From the NCBI RefSeq assembly GCF_019649055.1, contig NW_026570302.1, positions 558,001-622,000 of the forward strand: 64,000 bases of DNA, in the 5' to 3' direction. This document shows, piece after piece, positions 12,601-23,026 of this stretch (its first letter is position 1; each line of letters starts with the position of its first letter). A program made the translations under genes and the position numbers. This DNA is from Paramacrobiotus metropolitanus (lineage: Eukaryota > Tardigrada > Eutardigrada > Parachela > Macrobiotidae). Under the pieces are notes generated by a model. The model did no database searches, was not told the DNA's origin, and worked only from the letters and a program-made list of their open reading frames with translations.

Positions 12601-13562
12601 CGCACCGGGCTGTCCGAACAAGAGTTGGAAGAAATTTTAAGTCGGTTTGATATAAGGAAAATTTATGCGCATTTTGGGTTGAAAGAGCAGCGTACCCGAG
12701 TATCAAATATTTTGTGGTTCTATTATGTATATATAGAGTCGACGCCGCTATTACTAACAAAAATGAACTGCTAGTCTGCTCAGGTAACTTGAGGTTCGCA
12801 AAATCTGACATAAGTTAAAATCCGGAATTTTTTAAATAATACTCATAAATTCTAGAATCCTAAAAATAATAGCAGTGTGACAAGGGTATGCAGTGGAAAA
12901 GGCTATAGTACAGTTTTTCAACTGTATACTATTTCAGTTGGCATTTTGCCGCAGCATGACAGAAAACTCTTTTAGGCTATTTCCTACACACATCTTTTCG
13001 GAATAACCATTAAAAAAGGTTTCCCAGGTAATGTTCTTAGGTTAGGTTCATTAAATACGAAAGTTCTTTCAAGACCGAGAATCTAAGTACTAGTATAGTG
13101 GTCAAATCATACTCACTCATAACTGCTACAGAATAAAAAATAGTACAGCGCGATTAGAACAGCGTATCCGGGACATGCTACCTACTACCTAGTACCTAGT
13201 TCGTCATGATAACAACGCGAGGTCACCCGGATTTTAACTGTAGTTGAAAAGTTAATCTCCGGGTCACCTCGCTCAAAGATTTTGAGAAGCGTTATTGAAC
13301 GATCCTGGCAAAATGTATGCCTAATGGAACCAGGTCAAGATTTTTATGGGCAAAACAATTATTACTGCCGAACTGGTGTGATCAGAGTTGCATAGTTGTA
13401 TACTGTAGTCATCTATAGACTGGGCGTACAGTTTCCGCACTACGCGCAGTAAGTTTCGAGGGGAATGTTGCTTTTCATCTAGGCGCTTTTACTGCAGTCA
13501 GATATTATGGAGCATTTCTTATACGCCCTGAGCTGAAGATTAGGTACTAGCAGTTTTCCACC
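12601..13562. other. Intergenic spacer upstream of copy D
   Basis: No gene is recognisable. The region is AT-rich. The block around 13290-13560 resembles the upstream region of copy B (GAACGATCC, GAGCTGAAGA) and probably contains the copy D promoter. Confidence 0.4.
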
Positions 13563-15866
13563 ATGTTCCGTATGCCCCACGTCGACGTGTTGGGTGAAGA
13601 CGGCTTGTTCCGCATTGGGCGCGTGTTAGAGGCAACGGAGAGTGGGCTCTTTATCAACTTCCTCTGTCCCAACCGACGACGTGAATTCATCCCGTTCAGC
13701 CAAGTTTTCCATATTGCCGCGTCACTGACGGAAAAAGATCTTGCCAAAGCGTACACCAACGCCAAACCGTCCGCGACAATTCCCGTTGACACTCTGCTGC
13801 GCGAATCCCTTTGCGATGTATGGACGTGGACTCCTTCGGAAATTGTTAATGTAACGCGCAGCATCCGTCATCAGATGTGCAGTGTGGCCGTCGTCCAATA
13901 TGGGAACAACCTTCAGTGTATGGAGATCGTTCGGGTAGAGCAACTGCGTCGTAGAATGGCGAGGGATGATTGCCGTCCAGTTTCCTTGGTTGATGTTATG
14001 AATTTGCGCGTATTGCCCTTTTGGCGGAGGCTTTGGATGCGGAGCAGTGTGTCAATTTGCACCCTCACGCAGGTAATTGGTTACACTTCCCAAATTTTTC
14101 CAGGTAAGTTCTTTCTTAGAAACTGTGAAAAGGCACTTCTACCTTTATTTCGGTCGATTAGAAAATGAATGAATTAACTTCTAAATGAGCTATATATACA
14201 TAGAATGAACTTTATATGAATTTTCATGAAGAAATGCGGTACTTATATGCTTAATTTGTGAAATTCCGTACGAGTAGTGAAGACTAAGAACGAAGGTCAC
14301 CATCCTGTGAAGATCCCTTATTCTGTTGGATGATAGCATCACTGTCAGCATGTATGATTTTCTTGAAGGTGCTTCTTCCTTACCTTGACGCGTTGACCTC
14401 AAGTGTACGACACATTAAACGGCAGCTGGCCGATTTGTTCTATCCCGATGAAATCGATGACCTGTGTGCGCTTCCGCCAGAGGTGCTGTTGGACGTGCTT
14501 TCCTATTTGGATACGAAGACCCAGATCAGATTACGCACCGTTTCTTCTGCATGGAACTGCCTCTTGGAATCAGATTTGTTGGCGATATGTTTAATTGTTA
14601 CAAGCTCGCATAAGGGCCGTGTGAGAATCAGCCAACTAAATTACTCTCTAGTGGCACCTGTTTACAAATGCCTGCGCAAATCAACACGGCACATCATTGT
14701 GGATGATCGAGAACGTTGGATGGATACCGGCGATTTTATGCAACTGACAGATCTGCTACACTATATTGGCCAAAATGCAGGGCGTCGATGGCGAGCGATC
14801 CATTTCGTAGGACTTGTCATGGGACTGCGTTCAGGCTACGTTATAGAGTCCGAGAATAATATAAACGGGAAATGTCCACTGCATCGCCACAGCGCCGACG
14901 ATACCAGTAATTCGTTGCCGTTTGCTTATCGTCTCGTGGATTTTATCGTCGCCTGCGGCGGTCTGCCGTGCGATACCATCCGTCTTATTAACTGCCGAAT
15001 CCATCTGGAGTTCGCTGCGCTGGACGAGTGGTTGGTGGTTAATCGGGAGATCAAGCTTTGTGCTAAGCTGTCGGCGGTTTCGTTGCCGCTGAGTGGGGAT
15101 TTCGGGAGCGTTGTGTGGGATGCATTTGAGAGATGCGTGCCGAAGCCCAGAGGAGGGCAGCTCGAAACTTTAAAGGCGCGGTTGGCGTTGGCTACTGCTG
15201 AACAACGGGGATTGGCATGCAGGGTGAGTGCGGTCGTTGACTTTAAAGCGCTGCAACTTCAAACTGATTAAAGCCGCCGCTTGAATTATTTTTCGAATAA
15301 TTAATTTTTAAAATAAGCGAAGAGCAACAATAATCGGACGGTTTTTGAAGTATGTAACTTTCTGTATGCTGGGTTTTTTTTACTTCTGAGACTGAGTTCG
15401 AAAGACGTTATTTTTGTTTTGAAAAGCCCTGCACTTAAACGGTCGAGCGAAATACATTTTTTGAAAAATGAGATCCAACAGAATACATTACTCGATAAAA
15501 ACATTAGCGTCGATTTTCGAAACACTAGGCTTAGACGCTTTAGACGAAAAGAAGTCCTGTTGACAATAGCGCACTGCGTTCGCGGTTAAGATGGACTTAA
15601 GGGATCGAGTGGAATAGTCAGTGCAACTTGCTACGTTGTAGGTTTTGTGCGCGACTCAGTCCGCCGACCCACGTCCATCCTCGCAATACCGCGGCAAGTT
15701 GTGGTGCGTTGCCGGACTGAATGAACTGCAGCTGCAAAAACTGTCTAAGATTGCGCTGTACTCCCTGGTGGAACTGGTTTATGAGTTTAATGTGTCTTCT
15801 ATAAGCGATGACGAATCGGACTATGATTACTACTATGACACGGATGACGAGATTGACGACATTTAA
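13563..15866 (+). CDS. NGLF/F-box family protein, copy D, intact, about 529 aa
   Basis: This is the only unbroken member of the first array. Exon 1 is 13563-14072 (170 codons, start MFRMPHVDVLGEDGLFRIGR, donor GTAATT). Exon 2 is 14369-15223 (285 codons, after TTGAAG, donor GTGAGT). Exon 3 is 15642-15866 (74 codons plus TAA, after TTGTAG). All junctions are phase 0. Residues about 7-50 hold the NGLF module (SGLFINFLCPNRRREF) and about 76-137 the second module (VWTWTPSEIVNVTRSIRH). The F-box is at about 205-250 (LPPEVLLDVLSYLDTKTQIR, SAWNCLL). It is followed by an LRR-like region, CGGLPCDTIRLINC, and VWDAFERCVPKP. Exon 3 adds LCATQSADPRPSSQYRGK and an acidic tail. By family knowledge the F-box would bind Skp1 in an SCF ubiquitin ligase, with the C-terminal part choosing the substrate. 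The role of the N-terminal modules is inference; they resemble small SH3-like (Tudor/Agenet-type) barrels. Exon 1 is the short type shared with copy B. Confidence 0.82.
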
Positions 15867-16549
15867 CCGGATCTTGGATCAGTGAATGGAATGACAGTGA
15901 ACATATGGAACATGTATGCGTTTGTTATAATCTTTTTGAAGCGTTTTAGACTGGCACAGCTGACCATGAGTGCGACGCTGTAAGCCTGTGCGAGCACTTT
16001 TAGCCGTCAAATGCTGCTAGCAGAAGTACGGGTACCTTGACAAATTCCTTATTCCGGCTCCCCTTTACGATTTTTACCATATTCCGGCTACCGGTTATTC
16101 GAAAATGGGCGGTATGAACAGGTGCCCTGGTTGGCGACTGCAAGTTTATTAGCTGCACTCGATCCATCTGTTTTTCGAATTTTCCTATTGGTCGACGTAG
16201 CATCGTGTACTTTATAGTTCATACCGCATTTTCAAATAACCGAAGTATACTTTTCTCTTTAATTATGTTTTGTGGTTAAGAAGATTCTTCCTTCTAAAGT
16301 GCGGATTCATATCGTTACTGGACGGACAGCAATTGAATATTAGTTGTTTTGTTTAGCCAAGTTGTCACTGTCATTAGCAAATTATTTCTGATGCAATGAA
16401 ATTGATATCGACGACTGCGAGCAAGCTACGAATAAATTTCTAACGGCCGTTTCTAGCTTTCTTTTTCAGCTAACAAATATGATTTTTTCGATCGGGATTC
16501 GGCCATCACAATTGTAAGCGACGTATCTTTAGCTTGCGCAGATCGGTTA
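15867..16549. other. Intergenic, no gene seen
   Basis: This stretch lies 3' of copy D. No protein similarity is recognisable, and no clear AATAAA signal is seen in the first 150 nt after the stop. Confidence 0.35.
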
Positions 16550-16846
16550 GGCACTCAAAATCGCTTTTAGAGTAGTATATGGAACAGCGCAGTTGGCGCA
16601 TACCCGTTCAACGTCAAAGATTTAAAATCCCATCCGCGCTGTTGTAACTCTTGTAACTCAATGTCCCACTATGAGTCTAAGTTAGGACTCCTAAGTTGAA
16701 CTTAGGAGTCCTAACTTAGACTCATAGTGGGACATTGAGTTACAAGAGTTACAACAGCGCGGATGGGATTTTAAATCTTTGACGTTGAACGGGTATGCGC
16801 CAACTGCGCTGTTCCATATACTACTCTAAAAGCGATTTTGAGTGCC
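16550..16846. repeat. Perfect 297-bp palindrome
   Basis: Positions 16550-16697 are the exact reverse complement of 16699-16846, with a single G at 16698 as the centre. I compared both arms base by base and found no mismatch over 148 bp. Neither arm codes for anything recognisable. Such a perfect inverted repeat is either a very recent inverted duplication or foldback insertion, or an assembly or library artefact in which a read folds back on itself. Long perfect palindromes with almost no spacer are unstable in vivo, which makes an artefact a serious option. Confidence 0.95.
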
Positions 16847-17541
16847 CAACGTGCGGTTGTAGGTGTTTACATAATTGTCTGCCGCAACAAAGTGTATGTA
16901 GTGCTAGTATATACAGACTCTGTACTGTACTTACATACAGACAGATACAGTTCGTTTCCTAATTGTTGGTTCCGAGGAAAAAACGGCCTGAGTCTGCGTA
17001 GTCCTTAACACGTGCGCTCTAGGGTGACGGTTCGAATACCAATCATTACAACAACATTGAGCAGCTCTGCAGTCGCTAGTCAGCGAAGTTTTCCACCAGA
17101 TTTGAGCTTTTCAGTCTTGAAATTTGCAGACGAGGATCCTACTCCAAAATCATCTCCATTTCGATCATCCGACCGCGTTGATCAATTGATCAAACGCGTT
17201 GATCATTCAATGTGTTGACATTCTGGAAACGTGTTGACACAGTTTGCTTAGTCTTGAAATAACTTACTAAGTTCCATTGCTTGTTTGTTCGACAGATTTC
17301 AGGTAAAACTGTCTCAGCTCACCTCCTCATTTCCGCAAGCCTGTTTTGCAAGTTTTTTAAGGGGTTAGTGCATTTATATATGTAATTTATAAACATTATG
17401 ATTGTGTAAGCCTGTAAGTGGTTTACGAACTAGCTTCGCCAGCTTCCCAGACGAAAGACAATCTTTCTCACTTCCAGCTGTACTCCTTGTATAATAAATC
17501 ACTCTGTGTAGACCGTACACTTGCAGCTACAGGGAATTGGC
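16847..17541. other. Spacer with a tRNA-like stretch and a near-palindrome
   Basis: No gene is visible. Around 16990-17042 the sequence has tRNA-like features (CCTGAGT, later GGTTCGAATACC resembling a B box), as in a decayed tRNA-derived SINE, but it cannot be folded convincingly by eye. A near-palindrome lies at 17176-17200 (CGCGTTGATCAATTGATC and onwards). Confidence 0.25.
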
Positions 17542-17955
17542 TTAAACTGCAGTATTCACTGTGACAGAGTGTTGTGAAATCGGGCGTTCGCTAGGTATTG
17601 ACGTCGCTGATCGGTAATCCGCTGTGTGGGCACCGCCATTGCACGACGGCGCCTCCATTGAATCTGGACGGCAATTTACGCCCCAAACCACGCATTTCGC
17701 CCGGGACACCCAAACCGACGGACCGGCTGGTGTTTCCGGCACCAGAACCTCCACAAGTTGCGAAGCTTGAAACCGTTTTACATCCCCGGAATCCATTGGA
17801 CGATGGAAGAAGATGCTACCGAAGGGTGCGAATTCACGTCGCCGATTGGTACACAGCAGGTCGACGTAAACGCCATACTTTGCCACGTACACGACGCGCC
17901 CGTAACGCATCCGCTGATCTCTTCCCAGAACCCACATGGCGTTAGCGCGATGCAT
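17542..17955 (-). pseudogene. Orphan exon 1 fragment of the NGLF/F-box family (copy M)
   Basis: An open frame of 137 codons begins with ATG at 17955 (MHRANAMWVLGRDQRMRYGR). It carries the NGLF module (YGVYVDLLCTNRRREFAPF) and the start of the second module (VLVPETPAGPSVWV), after which family similarity fades. No F-box or exon 3 follows downstream on this strand. It is most like the N-terminal part of copy J (VLVPETPSGAWIWV), so it belongs to the second subfamily found at 48-54 kb although it sits beside the first array. It lies opposite to its neighbours. It could be a short single-module protein, but truncation is simpler. Confidence 0.65.
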
Positions 17956-18860
17956 TTTTCAAGGTGCGACTGACGACGCTAGACAGAAAATGACGCACGT
18001 TGTTCTGGTGTAGAACAACGAACTATATTGATACTGTGTGTGTATGTTGTAGATGATGATCTTCCGAACCCGTACCTTGCAAGTTAGAAGCCCTTAAGTG
18101 CCACTTTTGATTTATGTTCTTTACTGACTGACAATGCTGAAAAGTAATGCAAGCTAAGAGCTTGCCAAAACAGAAACAGCTTCCATTGGCCATCGCGTAA
18201 TTAGGCTCAAAGGTGGGTGGTGTCCCAAGCACACCTTTGGTTACCGTTTACACGCGAAAACTGGATGTTATAATCCTCTGATTGGAAACGTACCACCATT
18301 GCTGCTTTTCTGTTGTTCTTTTTCCTATACTTTTTTGGGATACGGTGTACTGTAAAATTCCTTACGCAGTACACACTCGTGACGCAACACGTCCCATAAC
18401 GGGTGTCATACTGTACTCTCCTGGAAGTCTCCTATTAAACTGTTGGTTTGTAATTTTGTCTTTGCGTTTATCTTGTTACGGTTCTAAAATTGTCGTAAGT
18501 CTACGCTACAAAATTTCCGTAAACTAGGAAAAAGTACCAGCTGGTTCATTAGCAGACCGGAGCGCAGCTGCCCATGCACCAATGCACCTTAAAAATGCTA
18601 TGCGAGAAAACCTTAACAACAACTCCGAGCATTAAATGCTGTACAAACTACAAAGGGCATTCCAAACGTTAGAGAAATTCTCCATTTTTGGGTTTACCTC
18701 ACAACCTCATTCTGCTCTTCGCACCCATATTGTTTACCATATTCTTTTCTATACCCGTTCAATGAGAACCTAATTTGTGTTCACCAAGCTGAAAAACTTC
18801 GGAAAAAAACAGTTACGCGCTTTCTTACATCCAATGTTGTGAGTTTCCGGCAGTAAATTT
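17956..18860. other. Intergenic, no gene seen
   Basis: No coding region, RNA gene or repeat structure is supported here. Confidence 0.3.
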
Positions 18861-18869
18861 TATTCCACA

Positions 18870-19120
18870 GCTTGGCAAAAATTTACTCGTAACTAAAGTG
18901 CACTGGAATCGACTAAAAAATCGGCCTTTATTGACAAAATTCGCAGAACGCATGAAACCGGAAATCCGCAAGAAATGTTACGTCTTATGGTAAAAATCAC
19001 TTCTTTAATTAGTGAGAGTTTGTAGACGATTTGTGTCATGGTAATAACAAGGGCGGCAGTTTTGGGCACTTTGCCGCGAGTTAAACAGTTCAATAACGCT
19101 AATGATGGTATTGGATGTTT
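18870..19120 (+). other. Possible decayed coding remnant sharing AVLGTLP with 27.88-28.08 kb
   Basis: A plus-strand reading over about 18900-19090 contains KIRRTHETGNPQE and then ITRAAVLGTLP. The minus-strand reading at 27880-28080 contains GRKTKERSGECRS and then GNAAAVLGTLPGK in the same order and spacing. The two look like decayed copies of one repeated coding sequence, probably from a mobile element. I cannot name the family. The in-frame stop in this copy shows it is not functional. Confidence 0.35.
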
Positions 19121-19330
19121 TGGTAGTACCTAATTTTGTAGCAGTAGTGTCTGGTTAATACTGTCATAATTATGAATCGAAATAAAGAAGAGATTAATAA
19201 CAAGGGTGCAATTAGCATTCGGCGACATCAATTAAAATGGAAAGCAGAAGAGTGGCAATAAAATAACTGAGAAGCGTTAAGAGGCAGAGAAGTGGTAGTG
19301 AAGTGAAACAAATGAATTTTAGGAAGGGCA

Positions 19331-19990
19331 GTGGTAAGACTGGCCGAACCATCACCAGTTAAACAATTTTTATCTGGACAGTTCTTCTTCGATGATTTTA
19401 TTGCAGTAGCTTACATGTCAAGATATATATCGTTTGGTGCTATATATATAAGATATATATCGGTGCAAAAATATATATCGTTTGTGTATCACTTAAAACG
19501 GAAGCAGGCAAATGGCGGGAAAGAACAATTGAAACGCCCTTTGTCTTACGCATATCTGCCGTTGTTGATGACGGGTGGTAATTTAACACAGCTTTGTAGC
19601 TACAGTTTACTTTCGAAATGGATTTTAAGCCGATATGTGCTATTAAAATTATCTGGAGCAGAATGTTATGAACTGTATCAGGAATTACTATTTGCTTTCG
19701 CAATTTCCCGCAACTGTTCCACTGGCCGAAAATTGATGAGACGAACCGAGCAGTTTTGGTCTGATAAAAGAAACGTTTCGTTTTCCTGTGTAAAGGTTAT
19801 GCAATCATTCCAATGTGCAGTTGTTGTTGTCAGACAGGTATGCAGAGCAACCTGCCAGTTCCAACTGGATCTCTTTGTGCTCTGTGTTTTAGTTTATTCA
19901 GTTGCATTTTATAAAAGAGCACGGCGCTTACGTCGTGACAGGCACCGAAAGGCGTTTGAGTCCGATAGAATTTTGTGCATTTTAGGTTGA
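19331..19990 (+). CDS. Uncharacterised 219-codon open frame, doubtful
   Basis: This open frame has no recognisable domain. It is rich in hydrophobic and basic residues (VLCVLVYSVAF, then RARRLRRDRHRKAF), and its start overlaps an ATAT-rich stretch. A 220-codon frame can arise by chance in 64 kb of sequence of this composition. No exon borders, repeats or family features support it. It is listed because it is the longest unexplained frame between copies D and E. Confidence 0.15.
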   Translation: MVRLAEPSPVKQFLSGQFFFDDFIAVAYMSRYISFGAIYIRYISVQKYISFVYHLKRKQANGGKEQLKRPLSYAYLPLLMTGGNLTQLCSYSLLSKWILSRYVLLKLSGAECYELYQELLFAFAISRNCSTGRKLMRRTEQFWSDKRNVSFSCVKVMQSFQCAVVVVRQVCRATCQFQLDLFVLCVLVYSVAFYKRARRLRRDRHRKAFESDRILCILG

Positions 19991-20082
19991 AAAATTTAAA
20001 ACCATTCAGTGTTTCAGTAACTACTTTCGCCGAGCTGTGAATTCCAAAGATAGTACAGATACCTTAGTCATTGTAGCCGCTG

Positions 20083-20211
20083 GCGAACTTGCACCACTGT
20101 CAGGTCCCACAGCTGCTCGCCCCCTGCCGGCCTTCGCACGCGTTACTGAGAAGATAGACCCAGCATGAAGGGCGTTCTTCATACACCAAGCTCTGTGGTG
20201 CAAGTTCGTCC
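20083..20211. repeat. 14-bp inverted repeat pair
   Basis: CGAACTTGCACCAC near 20083-20096 recurs inverted near 20198-20211. The arms are about 100 bp apart and bracket no gene. The pair could be the ends of a tiny foldback element or coincidence. Confidence 0.4.
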
Positions 20212-20224
20212 ACCAGTTGCAGTA

Positions 20225-20592
20225 TATAACGTCACCTTTACATCCTTATATGACGTCGGTTGACTCTCTTATTTGACGTAATTTCTATTCTTATATCGAG
20301 ATATTTTTTACTTCCTTGTATGACGTCCCTTTTACTTCGTTGTATGATGTCACTTCTCTCCTCGGTATAAAGAGAGATAGAATATTTTCAATCTCGCGTG
20401 AATTAGATGACCTTTGCTGCGCACTGGTCGATGGCGACATTTACTTCCCTTATGCTGTCCTTTTACTTCCTTATATGGCGACATTTACTTCCTTGTGTGA
20501 AGTCATTTTCTTTCTTCCGTAACGGACAGACAGACAGACACTTTTTAATTTTGTCTGAATTAGAAGACCTTCGCTGCGCTCCGGTCGACTAA
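20225..20592 (+). repeat. Degenerate tandem repeats with TTACTTCCTTATATGACGTC-like units
   Basis: Units resembling TTACTTCCTTATATGACGTC, about 24-40 bp long, recur with changes through about 20240-20510. A longer block (GAATTAGATGACCTTTGCTG and onwards, near 20399) recurs at 20557 as GAATTAGAAGACCTTCGCTG. No protein is encoded. The unit contains TGACGTC, the CRE-type palindrome, but function is unproven. Confidence 0.6.
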
Positions 20593-20798
20593 TATTTTCG
20601 AAACACCCTTTAGCTTCAGCAAATGCAGTTAAACACATCGCGTCATTTCTATAGCCGCGTTTTGTTTCTGTTTCGAGGTTGTGCTGTCAGGTTAACTTTG
20701 TTTTCAGGCAGATCCTACTGATTTTCATAAAAACGATTGTTTGGTATTCTTCAGGACCGGAGTCTGCTGACGATTCCAAGTAACTCCAAACAACTGCG

Positions 20799-23026
20799 AT
20801 GTTCTTCTCTGACCGTGCCTGTCTAACTAACGGCGTTGAGGTTTTGGGGTTACTGTTTCGCAGTGGGCGCGTGGTGGACGTGGCGGACAATGGACTCTTA
20901 ATTGACTTCCGCTGTCCCAGCCGACGCTGCGAATTCACTCCGTTCGGCCGGCTCTTCCACAAGGCAATGTCCGAATCAATGAACGATCAGCTTCTTGCCA
21001 CAGTGCACTTATTCGCAAAACCCGGCGTAAACATTCCCGTGGATGTGCTGGTGCGAGAGACACCATCGGGTCCGTGGACCTGGTTCCCCGCTGAAATGCT
21101 CAGTGTGCTGCGCGACCTTTGCCACAAAACCTCCACCGTAGCTGTTGTCCAGTGGATGCGCGATGTGCGTGTACGGATCTGTTTCCGTTGAAACGCTTGC
21201 GCTGGAGAGTACCAAGCAGTTTTTGGGCGACAGTGGGCCGTGAAGTTCCCGTCACGCTCTCCATATCGAATTACTGGCGTGATGATTCTTCTCATGTAAA
21301 GCAACCAGTCACTTGGCTTGAGCCAGTGAAACCAGGCATATTCGAGAAACGCAGTATGCTGTTGCCGGAAGACTTTCGCCACAGGAATGACGATCAACTG
21401 CTCCTGTACTTGAATGGCGAAGCGATTTGTCGTCCTGCCTCTAACTGCCAGCCGGTTTATTTCGTGGATGTAACGGTTAAGGATGGATGTGCCAGACTGT
21501 CCTCTATTTGGCGGCATCCGGTCGATGATTTGTGGCAACGGACTATGAACCATTTTGGCCTCGCTCAGGAAACCACAAGATCTTGCGAATACTTTGAGCC
21601 GTCTGAGGTCAGGCTTTTGAAACTGAAGTGCAGTTGTGTTAACTAATTCTTTGATTCCGTAATGCCAATTTTACTGGTAGACTTGCTTGTGGTGAAAAGT
21701 TTTCCGTGCTTCGGATACATCTTATTCTACTTTCATATAATTTGATAACATTTGTTTTACGTCTGTTTTTGCAGTACGAAATCAAAGAATGTGAACATGC
21801 TATAGCTTCAAGTTTGCGGAACATCAGTTGCCTGCCAGAAAAGGGAATTCAACTGTAGAGCGCGAGGAAATCGATGAGATCCACATGCTCACGCCAGCTG
21901 TGCTGGTGGAAGTGTTTTCCCAGTTGGACACCTGGACGCAGGTCGGACTGCGCACCGTTTGTTTCACGTGGGACGCCATCTTGGAATCTCCTGTGTTGAC
22001 GACCTGCATTGTTATTACCAGCCCGCAAAATGACTCCCAACCGAATTGCAGTCAGCTGCATTACTTTCTTACCTCGCCTGTTTTCTCTTGTCTCCGCAAA
22101 TCCACGCAGCACCTTATTGTCGATGCCCGCAACAGTGGGATGGATATGGGCGATCTTCAGAAGCTGACGGAGATGACACACTATATCGGCCAGAAAACAG
22201 GGAGCCGATTGCGTACCATCCATTTCGTACGACTCAACCTGAAACTGCAATTTGGCAACATTGGCGATTCCGGTGATCGTGAGGATGCTCGATGTCAGCT
22301 GCACGGTCACAACGCTGACGATTCCAGCGGGTTGTTCTCGTCATTCTATCGTCTCGTCGAATTCATCGAAGCTTGTGGTGAACTGCCATGCGATATGATA
22401 CACCTGGTGACCTGTTCAATGAAATTTGATTTTGCTGATTTACGCCAGTGGAAGGAGACGCTGCTGTCGATTAACCTGACAGCGGTTCGGCTGCCGATGA
22501 GTGGGGGTATGAGCAGCGCGTTGTGGGATGCCCTGGAGTCCAACATGATTATGCCCACTGCCAAACAGCTCGGATTCTTGTCAACATGGCTGGCATCCGT
22601 CATCGACAGTGCACATCCCAGAAAGCGCTCTACGCGCGGAATAGCCTGCAGGGCGAGTGCGCTTTTGCTACGTTAAATTAAAGATATCGTTGATCCACTT
22701 CGTTCGAACGGCACTGCTATTGCGGAATTTGACTTTATGTCGCAACGATCCAAGAACAACTCAGTGTTCACCAAATTAGAGGAAACCATGAATTAGAGTC
22801 CATGAATTAGAGGAAACCGTTCGGAAAGAAAGTAGCTTCGCCTCAAACAGTCAATGTTTATGAACCGTTTCAGTGTTGCAACTAAGCTGACAGCGTTTGC
22901 GTGGTAAAACGATACTATTTTCGTGCTGGAACTCAGTTTCTGATTGCAGGCGTTGTGCGCGACACAGACAACCGACCCGCGTCCGTCCTCACATTATCGC
23001 GGCAGGAAATGGTGCGCTGACACATA
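20799..23026 (+). pseudogene. NGLF/F-box family copy E, frameshifted, truncated exon 3
   Basis: Exon 1 begins at 20799 (MFFSDRACLTNGVEVLG) with NGLLIDFRCPSRRCEFTPF and GPWTWFPAEML. Near 21165 one base appears to be lost: the frame ends at TGA 21191, and the expected LFPLKRLRWRV continues in another frame with the full middle section (FEKRSMLLPEDFRH) to about 21607. Exon 2 starts at 21775 after TTTTTGCAG and is again out of frame before its long readable part (LTPAVLVEVFSQLDTWTQVG, F-box; IEACGELPCDMIHLV; LWDALESNM). It ends at a GCGAGT donor (22653) where sister copies have GTGAGT. Exon 3 from 22950 starts ALCATQTTDPRPSSHYRGRKWC but stops at TAA near 23026, losing the tail. Most of the sequence is well kept, so inactivation is fairly recent. 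Confidence 0.82.

Noticed and set aside
13579-13590. CACGTCGACGTG in copy D (and ACGTCGACGT in copy B) as further members of the transposon palindrome set
   Set aside because: They encode the conserved HVDVL/YVDVL at the start of exon 1 and are explained by coding descent.
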